Below, one piece after another: positions 1 to 6,492 of a stretch of 10,672 bases of DNA. The notes under the pieces were generated by a model that made no database searches, was not told the origin of the DNA, and saw only the letters and a program-made list of their open reading frames with translations. Each line of letters opens with the position of its first letter. Within the stretch, counting starts at the first letter, position 1. Source of the DNA: a bacterium UBA4637 (GTDB lineage: Bacteria > Bacteroidota > Bacteroidia > Bacteroidales > Bacteroidaceae); contig DHMR01000014.1 of assembly GCA_002405875.1 (NCBI GenBank), positions 1-10,672 of the forward strand, given 5' to 3'. The position numbers and the translations under genes are program-made.

Positions 1-183
1 CATGTGCATCATGTTTCATCTCAGTTGCCTTACGCCCTGACCGTGGCAACGGTTTCTTGCCTTACCTTCGTGGTGGCAGGATTCACACACACACTGGGTA
101 TGGTGACCAGCGCTATCATCTCGTGGGTTGTGGGCCTTGGATTGCTGGCTTGTGCTTTGATGATATTGAAAAAGAAAAAATAA
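1..183 (+). CDS. Na+/H+ antiporter, NhaC family (C-terminal fragment)
   Basis: This open frame enters from the left edge and ends at a TAA at 181-183, giving the last 60 residues of a membrane protein. The fragment begins with a His-rich segment followed by SSQLPYALTVA. That resembles the segment after the GAxCxHxxHVSxQLPYA signature of COG1757 NhaC-type antiporters, as I recall the family. Two hydrophobic helices follow (about residues 12-32 and 35-55), and the protein ends in a Lys-rich cytoplasmic tail (KKKK). NhaC proteins exchange external protons for internal Na+ across the inner membrane. The start and most of the gene lie outside the window. A strong hairpin terminator follows 2 bp after the stop. 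The family call rests on a short C-terminal motif, so another IT-superfamily carrier remains possible. Confidence 0.65.
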   Translation, partial: HVHHVSSQLPYALTVATVSCLTFVVAGFTHTLGMVTSAIISWVVGLGLLACALMILKKKK

Positions 184-185
184 AT

Positions 186-234
186 AAAAAAGCTTACGCT
201 TTGGAGAAATAGCTCTACAAGCGTAAGCTTTTTT
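186..234. terminator. Bidirectional intrinsic terminator
   Basis: A 16-bp perfect inverted repeat (186-201 pairs with 219-234) surrounds a 17-nt loop that can itself form a small GAG/CTC stem (204-206 with 213-215). The outer arms are A6 on the left and T6 on the right. The hairpin therefore ends in a U-tract on either strand. It lies between the plus-strand antiporter stop (183) and the minus-strand small gene stop (268), as expected for a shared terminator of convergent transcripts. Confidence 0.9.
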
Positions 235-267
235 ATTTTGTATGATAATCTTTATTAGATGTAAAGA

Positions 268-456
268 TTATTTTGTTGCGATATCGTCATCGTCGTCATC
301 CCAGAAAGAGACATTGCCGTACTTCTTGGACTCAACAGCATCCCCTTCCAAATCTGTTGTTTTATCCAATTCCTTTTCAGCACCAGGACTTGCAGCTATC
401 ATATCTTCAAGTTCTATTTTCTTAACCTTAATGGTTGGCTCTATATACTTTTTCAT
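268..456 (-). CDS. Small acidic protein of unknown function, Asp-rich C-terminus
   Basis: This is a 62-residue protein counted from the ATG at 456, which gives the N-terminus MKKYIEPTIKVKKIELEDM. An in-frame ATG at 480 would add eight residues (MFNLKSTD). I prefer 456 because small Bacteroidales proteins commonly start MKK-Y-x-x-P-x-x-x-V. The N-terminal third is basic/hydrophobic and followed by MIAASPG. The rest is acidic and ends with a tract of six Asp before IATK. There is no transmembrane helix and no lipobox. The gene begins 29 bp after the stop of the Ig-like surface protein gene on the same strand and ends in front of a strong terminator, so the two are probably co-transcribed. I recognise the general form from Prevotella/Bacteroides hypothetical proteins but know no function. 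The AASPG segment invites comparison with peptide leader cleavage sites, but no modification or export gene lies nearby. Confidence 0.7.
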   Translation of the reverse strand: MKKYIEPTIKVKKIELEDMIAASPGAEKELDKTTDLEGDAVESKKYGNVSFWDDDDDDIATK

Positions 457-485
457 ATCTGTACTTTTTAGATTAAACAATACTA

Positions 486-2492
486 TTACTTATTCACAAA
501 TTTCTTGCCATTCTTAATGACAATACCCTTATAGTTAGCAGTGACATGCTGACCAGCAAGGTTAAGCAAAGGGACTTCTACACCATCAATTACAATAGAG
601 TCATCAATGCCAGTTATCGTATTATCAAATGCGAAGAAGTCCTTAGCGTTGGTTGCATCATTCAACTCCAAGTAGCCTTTCTTTGCCGCAATAGTTGCAC
701 CAACCTTGACATGCTTGAAACCTGACTTACCATTATTTGTTCCAAAAGCATAAATCTTGTCATGATTATCAGCTGTGATAGTAACATTACCGTCAGAAGC
801 TTTCAAATCCGTGTCAAATTCACCAGCTTCCTCTGTGGCAGGAATCAATGTGTATTCAGTGCTTGGAGTTCCCTTTACAAGAACTGCCTTACCAGCAGGA
901 ACCACACCTGTGCATTCAGTATATTCGACACCTGAATTATCAGCATTTACCTTTATTGCGTATGCTTCCAAACCAGCGGACTTATAGTCTACTGCAAAAT
1001 CAGCAGCATAAGTAGCAAAACCTGAGGCTGCGGTTGTAAGGAATTCGTACTTTGTTGAAATAGAAATTTCAGAAACTGTAGAATACTTATTGCCCGTCTG
1101 TAGCACAAAAGGGACATCTGAGGTCGCCTTTGCTGCCACAACTCCATTTTTTCCTATCGTTTTGACACCATTTATTACCAAAGACATATCGGTTGAAGAA
1201 GTATATTTTACTGTAACAAAATACCCATTTTCCATTCCAAACGTAGGAGATGTCACTTTACCAGAAGTTGCCTTGAGCTGCAAATGATCATTTTGTATCA
1301 TACCGTCTTTAACACTAAACTGATATTTGTCACCTTCAGTACTTACAAAGGTACATTCTTTAGTTTTATAGCCACTTCCACCACCTTCAATATCTGCAAA
1401 AGACTTTGATATTGAATTTAATATAATTGAAGATACAGGCTTGTATACTTGAATAGTATAAGAAGCTGTAGCAGGCTTATAAGTATCATTTCCAGCAAAT
1501 GTTGCAGTGATTGTTGCAGAACCGATGACATTGGTATTTACAATGACGGAACCATCTTCCAAAACTTCAACAAGTCCATCTGTACCTGTACTGGTATATT
1601 TAATTGCTGAGCCACCAACTATTGGACTCAATATTGCAGCATTATCCTCAATGGTTTCAGTACCTTTATCTGCACCTTGTTCAAAGGAATAGGATGTTTT
1701 TGGAAATGTCAACGAAGTTTCTGTTCTACCATCTACAACATTGATTGTATATGAAGCAGAAGAAGCGGCATAAGTATCATCACCAGCATACTTTGCGGTA
1801 ATGACAGCAGTACCTTCCTTGTAACAAAGCACTTCTCCATCTTCGACATCTGCAACCTCCTTGTCACTACTTTCATAAGTTATGGTAGCACCATCTATAG
1901 CTTCACCACTTTCCGTAGCTTTCAAAGAAGCTTTAGCTGTATAGGTGTCATTTACTTTCTTTGTGATTGTCTGATTGTCGTAAGTTTCTCCGAAAGATAA
2001 TGTTGTTTCTTTTTTACTAACTTTCACTGGAACTATCGTAAAGGAATTACAATAGAGTGAATTGTTCGTAGCTGATAATTTTATAACAATATCTTTACCA
2101 ATGATTCCAGAAGTAGATAAATCATAAGAATAGATTGCATAGGTATTTGTCAAATCGTTGGTTGTTAAAGTTTTATTTAGAGCCTTTACATCACCGACCT
2201 GTACGTTTAAAGTACCATCACCTGTACTTTTATTGCGACGAAGATTTAATTTTACTTGAACAACCTCATAAGGATATCCTTTAACTGTAAGGGTCATAGA
2301 ATTACCTTTAGTTAATTGATCTTTTATTGAGTAGGTATTGTTGAAAGTGGCAGAAACACCATCTATATCCTTATCAGCTATCACTGACGTTTTAGAACTT
2401 ACCGTATAGGTAATCTCTTCTTGTCCATAACTCGCCCCCCCGAATAGCAGCACCATCAGGAAGGCCATTAAAATGCGTAAATTTTGTTTCAT
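486..2492 (-). CDS. Secreted Ig-like repeat surface protein with Prevotella-type C-terminal tail
   Basis: This 668-aa exported protein has a signal peptide at about residues 1-23 (basic MKQNLR, hydrophobic core, cleavage near SYG-QEE). Residues 24-155 look like a beta-sandwich with a conserved VQVKLNLRRN segment. Two bacterial Ig-like repeats follow, at about 163-254 and 257-350. Each closes with ITAxxAGxDTYxxAxASYTIxV, and the two are clearly homologous. Residues 355-480 look like a second sandwich related to the first. Residues 485-625 (starting ASGFATYAADFAV) match a beta domain common in Prevotella cell-surface proteins. The tail (641-668), with NLAGQHV and YKGIVIKNGKKF, resembles type IX secretion type-A sorting domains. 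The likely role is binding or adhesion at the cell surface, with no catalytic motif seen. The gene appears more AT-rich than its neighbours by eye. It has its own Bacteroidetes-type promoter and is followed closely by the small acidic gene. Confidence 0.85.
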   Translation of the reverse strand: MKQNLRILMAFLMVLLFGGASYGQEEITYTVSSKTSVIADKDIDGVSATFNNTYSIKDQLTKGNSMTLTVKGYPYEVVQVKLNLRRNKSTGDGTLNVQVGDVKALNKTLTTNDLTNTYAIYSYDLSTSGIIGKDIVIKLSATNNSLYCNSFTIVPVKVSKKETTLSFGETYDNQTITKKVNDTYTAKASLKATESGEAIDGATITYESSDKEVADVEDGEVLCYKEGTAVITAKYAGDDTYAASSASYTINVVDGRTETSLTFPKTSYSFEQGADKGTETIEDNAAILSPIVGGSAIKYTSTGTDGLVEVLEDGSVIVNTNVIGSATITATFAGNDTYKPATASYTIQVYKPVSSIILNSISKSFADIEGGGSGYKTKECTFVSTEGDKYQFSVKDGMIQNDHLQLKATSGKVTSPTFGMENGYFVTVKYTSSTDMSLVINGVKTIGKNGVVAAKATSDVPFVLQTGNKYSTVSEISISTKYEFLTTAASGFATYAADFAVDYKSAGLEAYAIKVNADNSGVEYTECTGVVPAGKAVLVKGTPSTEYTLIPATEEAGEFDTDLKASDGNVTITADNHDKIYAFGTNNGKSGFKHVKVGATIAAKKGYLELNDATNAKDFFAFDNTITGIDDSIVIDGVEVPLLNLAGQHVTANYKGIVIKNGKKFVNK

Positions 2493-2552
2493 AATCTTCT
2501 CTTTAAATTAATAATATATTAGAACTTATTAGAATCCAACTCTTAGACACCG

Positions 2553-2584
2553 CAAATTTATATAAATATTTAATACGTTCCAAG
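2553..2584 (-). promoter_or_regulatory. Promoter of the Ig-like protein gene
   Basis: Read on the minus strand, TAAATTTG (2560-2553) matches the Bacteroidetes -7 consensus TAnnTTTG exactly. A CTTG (2584-2581), standing for the -33 TTTG box, lies 20 nt upstream, the normal spacing. The start of transcription would fall near 2545, giving a leader of about 50 nt. The match is by eye only. Confidence 0.6.
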
Positions 2585-2656
2585 CTTTTCTGCTGAAATT
2601 TGCCTTTACTCGACAAATTTTATCAATTTTGTAACAACAGAATCAAAAATTATGCT

Positions 2657-2664
2657 TATTTTTG
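2657..2664 (+). promoter_or_regulatory. -7 element for the endonuclease gene
   Basis: TATTTTTG matches the Bacteroidetes -7 consensus TAnnTTTG and lies 41 nt before the ATG at 2706. The nearest upstream TTTG (2628-2631) is 25 nt away, longer than the usual 19-21, so the -33 box is weak or absent. The 213-bp gap 2493-2705 holds this element and the opposing promoter at 2553-2584, and I see nothing else in it. Confidence 0.5.
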
Positions 2665-2705
2665 CAGCAATTTAATCAAAGGTATACATTAAATAAAAAT
2701 AACTT

Positions 2706-4265
2706 ATGAGAAAAAGATTACTCCAAATGGCTCTTGCTATCGTCGCATTTGCCTTGCCAGCCATACCATCCCTGGCACAAATCCCTGATGGTTATTACAA
2801 CTCGCTCAAAGGAAAGAAAGGAGCGGAACTGAAAACGGCTGTATATAACATCGTCAAGAAGGCGAATGTCCTCACCTATGGAAGCGGAAGAGGACATACT
2901 TGGTGGGGATTTTGGGACACAGACCGTGACGACCGTGGCTATTTCATCGACCGCTACTCTGCCAAGAGCGCATGGGTGAAGTCCACAAGTCAAGGAGCAA
3001 CCGGCTCTGGCATGAACATCGAACACTCTTTTCCTAAAAGTTGGTGGGGAGGCAGTAATAATCAAGCTTACCAAGACCTCTACAACCTCATGCCTTGCGA
3101 AAGCAAGATCAATTCCACGAAAAGCAACTACCCGATGGGAACCGTTGTCAGCGGGGACAAGGGAAACAACTGGACCAAAGTAGGCGAAGGCACTGACGGT
3201 AAAAAGTACTGGGAGCCAGCAGACCCATGGAAAGGAGACTTCGCCCGTGGCTATATGTATATGGCGACCACATACCAAAACTTTACATGGAGTGGAACTT
3301 CTGCCCTTCAAATTCTCCAACAAGGCACTTACCCTACCCTACAGAAGTGGGCTTATACCTTATTTATAAAATGGGCTAAAGCTGACAAACCAGACGCACT
3401 AGAAATCAAGCGCAACGAGGATGTCTATAAGATTCAAGGCAATCGCAACCCATACGTTGACTTCCCTAACTTGATGGAGTATGTTTGGGGAGACAGCATC
3501 AACTATGCTTTCAATCCGGAAACAACAGTGAAGTCGACTGACTATAAGAATGGTGGCGGAACAGTGACACCAGACCCAACACCTGACACCCCTATCGAGG
3601 AGACCATCTACACTGCCGACTACATGAAAAGCAAAGGTAACTGCACGGAATCCATTGTTAAGAACGAAAGTACTTACAGCAACATCTGGATACAGACCTC
3701 CAAGTATGGATGGAAAGCAACAGCATATACTTCAAGCGACAAGAAAAACCATGTGGCCGATGCCACTCTTTCTCTCCCAGAAATCGACTTGACTGATTAC
3801 CAAAGTGCGACCCTGACTCTCAACCAAGCCATTAACTATGCCAAGGGCAAGGCTCTTGACTACCTATCCGTAGAGGCAACGGTCATCGATGACGAGACGG
3901 GTGAAAAGGAGACTAGCAAGCTCACCGACTTGGCTGTACCATCAAAGGACAGTTGGACATTCGCCAAGTACGACCTTGACCTCAGCCAATACTGTGGCAG
4001 CAAGATTATCCTCAGTTTCCACTACACAAGCGATGCTAACATCTGCTGCACTTGGGAAATCAAGGACTTGACCATCACAGGCACCAAAACCACGACAGGC
4101 ATCAATGCTCCTATCACCGTATCAGACAATCATGGAACTATCGACTACAGCAAGCCATATCAGGTTTATACTGTGGATGGTAGGCAGACAACCCTTACCA
4201 ATGGCTTAAAGGGCATTGTGATTATCAAACAAGGAAACACAGCTCGCAAGATAGTAAGATATTAG
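2706..4265 (+). CDS. Secreted endonuclease I family nuclease with C-terminal sorting-like domain
   Basis: This 519-aa exported nuclease has a signal peptide at residues 1-24 (MRKRLLQ, hydrophobic core, SLA-Q). The catalytic domain spans about 28-270 and carries the endonuclease I (EndA/NucM, beta-beta-alpha metal) signatures. These are NIEHSFPKSWW at 104-114 with the expected general-base His107, then DLYNLMPCESKINSTKSNYP at 124-143 with metal-site Asn candidates. KGDFARGYMYM follows at 176-186, and GNRNPYVDFPNLMEYVWG at 245-262. A Gly/Thr/Pro linker (283-297) leads to a beta-sandwich at about 300-465 that resembles the choice-of-anchor J/DUF5017 type. The tail (about 485-519, VYTVDGRQ then GLKGIVIIKQG and RKIVRY) resembles a type IX secretion sorting domain. 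Family members cut DNA or RNA non-specifically, here probably outside the cell or at its surface for nucleic acid scavenging. It is divergent from the Ig-like protein gene. No convincing terminator follows. Confidence 0.88.
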   Translation: MRKRLLQMALAIVAFALPAIPSLAQIPDGYYNSLKGKKGAELKTAVYNIVKKANVLTYGSGRGHTWWGFWDTDRDDRGYFIDRYSAKSAWVKSTSQGATGSGMNIEHSFPKSWWGGSNNQAYQDLYNLMPCESKINSTKSNYPMGTVVSGDKGNNWTKVGEGTDGKKYWEPADPWKGDFARGYMYMATTYQNFTWSGTSALQILQQGTYPTLQKWAYTLFIKWAKADKPDALEIKRNEDVYKIQGNRNPYVDFPNLMEYVWGDSINYAFNPETTVKSTDYKNGGGTVTPDPTPDTPIEETIYTADYMKSKGNCTESIVKNESTYSNIWIQTSKYGWKATAYTSSDKKNHVADATLSLPEIDLTDYQSATLTLNQAINYAKGKALDYLSVEATVIDDETGEKETSKLTDLAVPSKDSWTFAKYDLDLSQYCGSKIILSFHYTSDANICCTWEIKDLTITGTKTTTGINAPITVSDNHGTIDYSKPYQVYTVDGRQTTLTNGLKGIVIIKQGNTARKIVRY

Positions 4266-4324
4266 CAAATCATGCGCTTTTTCGTTAAAAGTTGCAAAGA
4301 CAAAGCAAATAATTGTATAGAAGC

Positions 4325-4355
4325 TTGCAAGTTTGGAAAAATTACAATATCTTTG
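4325..4355 (+). promoter_or_regulatory. Promoter of the rubrerythrin gene
   Basis: TATCTTTG (4348-4355) is an exact Bacteroidetes -7 element. A TTG (4325-4327) lies 20 nt upstream as the -33 box. Transcription would start near 4362, leaving a leader of about 75 nt that is A/T-rich with no Shine-Dalgarno site. This makes rubrerythrin a separate transcription unit from the endonuclease gene. Confidence 0.6.
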
Positions 4356-4437
4356 CAATCGAAATGATAATCAGTAAATAAGATAACTACTGACACTTCA
4401 TTTTAACCCTATTATTAACTTAATACACAAATACATT

Positions 4438-4980
4438 ATGAAGGAACTGAAAGGTACAAAAACAGAGAAGAATTTGCAAGAGGCATTCGCTGGTGAGTCT
4501 CAGGCTCGTAACAAATATACATACTTCGCATCCAAGGCCAAGAAGGATGGCTATGTTCAAATAGCCAACATCTTCGAGGAAACTGCCGCCAACGAGAAGG
4601 AGCACGCCAAGATGTGGTTCAAGTATTTGGAAGGCGGTGCCATCCAGGACACCGAGAAGAACTTGGAGGCTGCAGCCAATGGTGAGCACGACGAGTGGAC
4701 AGAGATGTACCCACGCATGGCAAAGGAAGCACGTGAGGAAGGTTTCGAGGAGATTGCCATCAAGTTTGAGATGGTCGCCGAGATCGAGAAGCATCACGAG
4801 GAGCGTTATCGCAAGCTCTTGAAGAACGTGCAGGACAAGCTCGTTTTCTCTCGTGACGGCGATTGCATCTGGCAGTGCGCTAACTGTGGTCACATCTGCG
4901 TAGGCAAGCAAGCTCCAGAGGTTTGCCCTGTCTGCAACCACCCACAGAGCTATTTCCAGATAGAGGCAAAGAACTACTAA
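4438..4980 (+). CDS. rbr: Rubrerythrin
   Basis: This 180-aa cytoplasmic non-haem iron protein reduces hydrogen peroxide to water and protects anaerobes from oxygen exposure. Residues 1-135 form the ferritin-like four-helix domain with diiron ligands visible as Glu20, ExxH at 53-56 (Glu53, His56), Glu86/Glu89 in the [11 protein letters not shown] segment, and ExxH at 117-120. The C-terminal rubredoxin-like domain holds one Fe(Cys)4 site from CxxC at 147-150 and CxxC at 163-166. It passes electrons from a rubredoxin or NADH-dependent reductase to the diiron site. Length and domain order are those of classical rubrerythrins. The gene has its own promoter about 80 bp upstream and is followed by a 21-bp tandem repeat array and a terminator. 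No peroxide-responsive operator (OxyR or PerR) could be recognised. Confidence 0.96.
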   Translation: MKELKGTKTEKNLQEAFAGESQARNKYTYFASKAKKDGYVQIANIFEETAANEKEHAKMWFKYLEGGAIQDTEKNLEAAANGEHDEWTEMYPRMAKEAREEGFEEIAIKFEMVAEIEKHHEERYRKLLKNVQDKLVFSRDGDCIWQCANCGHICVGKQAPEVCPVCNHPQSYFQIEAKNY

Positions 4981-5009
4981 AAGTTATTTACAATGTGAGA
5001 AAAGTTCCG

Positions 5010-5093
5010 TTCCGTGACACGGAACGGCCATTCCAAGACACGGAACGTACATTCCAAGTCACGGAACGCACATTCCGTGTCTCGGAACGAAAC
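5010..5093. repeat. Four tandem 21-bp repeats built from TTCC-N7-GGAA inverted repeats
   Basis: The units are 5010-5030, 5031-5051, 5052-5072 and 5073-5093, all exactly 21 bp. Each has the form TTCCnnGnCnCGGAACGnnn. Every unit contains TTCC and GGAA as a 15-bp inverted repeat. In unit 1 this extends to a perfect 10-bp-arm palindrome (5007-5016 with 5018-5027 around A5017). Arms can also pair between units: CACGGAA 5060-5066 with TTCCGTG 5073-5079 across 6 nt. The array begins 29 bp after the rubrerythrin stop and precedes the terminator. It would therefore lie in the rubrerythrin 3' untranslated region. Function unknown. Confidence 0.85.
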
Positions 5094-5115
5094 TTTCTAC
5101 ACTATATAAAATAAA

Positions 5116-5163
5116 AAGAAGACCCCATTGCAGCATTCATAGCAATAGGGGCTTCTTATTTTT
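5116..5163. terminator. Bidirectional intrinsic terminator between rubrerythrin and the mutY side
   Basis: The stem has 13 core pairs in three blocks: GAAG 5118-5121 with CTTC 5152-5155, CCCC 5123-5126 with GGGG 5148-5151, and ATTGC 5127-5131 with GCAAT 5142-5146. There are single-base bulges at A5122 and A5147 and a 10-nt loop. On the plus strand it is followed by TTATTTTT. Read on the minus strand it ends in CTTCTTTTTATTTT. It can close both the rubrerythrin transcript and the four-gene minus-strand transcript. Confidence 0.85.
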
Positions 5164-5198
5164 AGTTGGTGCGAAGAATCAGTGCGCCATCAACTCAT

Positions 5199-5375
5199 CT
5201 ATTTTCTGATAGAAATCTTCAGCCTCGCCCACAAAATATCCTGCGCCAAAGCTTGCGATTTCACCAACTTCAGAACATAATGAAAAAGTGCTGACACCCA
5301 TCTGTCATACAACAACCTAAAATGATCGTACGAACCATTCTTCAAACCTATCAATATCTCCTTTTCAGTAAAAGC
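5199..5375 (-). pseudogene. Remnant of an ECF-type RNA polymerase sigma factor (region 2)
   Basis: One frame on the minus strand, from about 5375 to the TAG at 5201-5199, is open without any start codon. It reads like the N-terminus of a Bacteroidetes ECF sigma-70 factor. The visible segments are EKEILIGLKNGSYDHFRLLYDRW, given here only in parts: EKEILIGLKNGS, then YDHFRLLYDRW, then LFHYVLKLVKSQALAQDI. In intact family members the last segment is followed by VQETF and a LW-containing helix for -10 recognition. Here the frame goes straight to WARLKISIRK and stops, so part of region 2 and all of region 4 are missing. The likeness begins inside the last codons of mutY, and the expected initiator position reads TTT. 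This is judged from memory of the family and needs a search. An overlapping 40-codon frame (5301-5179) with an ATG exists but is thought to be a shadow. Confidence 0.6.
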
Positions 5376-6463
5376 ATCTCTATCAATCTCGGTACACCAT
5401 AATTATCTATCTCACTCTCTTTGATCCAGATGTAATCATCAGGAAGCTGAGGACGCTCTTCTGTTTCCAAGAGATAGAAGTCAGCCAAGAGAATGCGATG
5501 GGTGAGCACATGCTTCACATGCTGTGCCATCAGTTGCAAGCCATCGGTGGACGAGAGCTGCAACATTTTCTCAATCTCCGCAAGCGAGGCTGTGGATTGC
5601 TCTTCATGGATGGAAGCATTGAAGGGCTCCCACAATCCCTGCCAAATATCGCCCTTGCCACGACGATGGATGGCAACCATCGGTTCCCCATCAGTCGCCG
5701 ACTTACACCTTATATATATATAGGTAAGATAACGTGTCTTCACCTTTAATGTTTTTTCCTTCACAGGCAAAGTCTCCACACGATTCGTTCGCAAAGCTTC
5801 GCAAGTCTCAGCCAATGGACATAGCATACACTTGGGCGATTGCGGCGTGCATTGGATGGCGCCAAAGTCCATCATGCCTTGGTTATAAGCAGAAACAGGC
5901 GACAAATCCATGTCAAATTCATTCGGACAAATCTTCTCCGAACCATCCACGTCAGGCAACAAGGACTGCGCCAAAGTCGCAAACTCCTTCTTCCCTTGTG
6001 TCGTGTTGATAGGTGTCTCGATGCCGAAGTATCGGGCAAGCACTCGGTAGACATTGCCATCGACCACTGCCGCTGGAAGGTCGAAGGCAAAGGAGCCTAT
6101 GGCTGCCGCCGTGTAATCGCCCACTCCCTTCAGAGACTTGATGCCTTCGAGCGTATCGGGAAATCGCCCCATTGCCACGATTTGCTGGGCTGCGGCATGG
6201 AGGTTGCGGGCACGAGAGTAGTAGCCCAGTCCCTGCCAAAGTTTCAAGACCTCATCCTCATTAGCAGCAGCAAGGGCATCGACCGTAGGATATTGAGCCA
6301 TGAATCGTTCCCAATACTCCCACCCTTGGTTGATGCGAGTCTGCTGAAGGATAATCTCACTCAACCAAATGGCGTACGGGTCCTTGGTTTCGCGCCAAGG
6401 CAAGTCCCTGCCATTTTCACGAAACCAAGAAAGTATTATATTTGAAAAAGAAGAATTCAACAT
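5351..6463 (-). CDS. mutY: A/G-specific adenine DNA glycosylase MutY
   Basis: This 370-aa base-excision repair enzyme removes adenine mispaired with 8-oxoguanine. The N-terminal glycosylase domain contains the catalytic Glu36 in SEIILQQTR. A helix-hairpin-helix LKGVGDYTAAAI lies at 111-122, and the catalytic Asp135 is in VVDGNVYR. The 4Fe-4S cluster motif is C205-x6-C212-x2-C215-x5-C221. Residues about 235-368 form the MutT-like C-terminal domain that recognises 8-oxoG, including HVLTHR. A segment at about 171-189 (with SEKICPNEFDMD) looks longer than usual before the conserved YNQGMMDFG. The ATG at 6463 puts eight to ten residues before the first helix, as normal, but this start lies inside a 7-bp tandem repeat. 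It is the last gene of a minus-strand cluster, starting 29 bp after the channel gene, and its 3' end overlaps the sigma-factor remnant. Confidence 0.95.
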   Translation of the reverse strand: MLNSSFSNIILSWFRENGRDLPWRETKDPYAIWLSEIILQQTRINQGWEYWERFMAQYPTVDALAAANEDEVLKLWQGLGYYSRARNLHAAAQQIVAMGRFPDTLEGIKSLKGVGDYTAAAIGSFAFDLPAAVVDGNVYRVLARYFGIETPINTTQGKKEFATLAQSLLPDVDGSEKICPNEFDMDLSPVSAYNQGMMDFGAIQCTPQSPKCMLCPLAETCEALRTNRVETLPVKEKTLKVKTRYLTYIYIRCKSATDGEPMVAIHRRGKGDIWQGLWEPFNASIHEEQSTASLAEIEKMLQLSSTDGLQLMAQHVKHVLTHRILLADFYLLETEERPQLPDDYIWIKESEIDNYGVPRLIEMLLLKRRY

Positions 6464-6490
6464 TCAACACTCAACATTTAACATTCATAA
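6456..6490. repeat. 7-bp tandem repeat spanning the mutY start codon
   Basis: Plus-strand units are TTCAACA (6456-6462), TTCAACA (6463-6469), CTCAACA (6470-6476), TTTAACA (6477-6483) and a degraded TTCATAA (6484-6490). Read on the minus strand the repeat is TGTTGAA, and the mutY ATG (6463-6461) is formed at a unit junction. An in-frame ATG one repeat trio upstream (6484) runs into TGA immediately before the chosen start. It fills most of the gap between the channel gene stop and mutY. Confidence 0.75.
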
Positions 6491-6492
6491 AA

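Noticed and set aside
2718..3323. 201-codon minus-strand frame opposite the endonuclease gene
   Set aside because: It is antisense to the conserved catalytic domain and has no leader, promoter or recognisable domain.
4420..4941. 173-codon minus-strand frame opposite rubrerythrin
   Set aside because: It is a Leu-rich shadow of a strongly conserved gene on the other strand.
5010..5093. CRISPR array
   Set aside because: Units are contiguous with no unique spacers, there are only four, and no cas gene is present.
4923..5114. Plus-strand frame giving a heptapeptide repeat (PFQDTER-like) through the 21-bp array
   Set aside because: Its start overlaps the end of rubrerythrin in another frame. The peptide periodicity simply follows from a 21-bp unit.
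5179..5301. 40-codon minus-strand frame with ATG ending in EDFYQKIDELMAH
   Set aside because: It overlaps the sigma-factor-like frame, which has recognisable family sequence. This frame has no recognised similarity, though it could be a remnant or a small gene and deserves a search.
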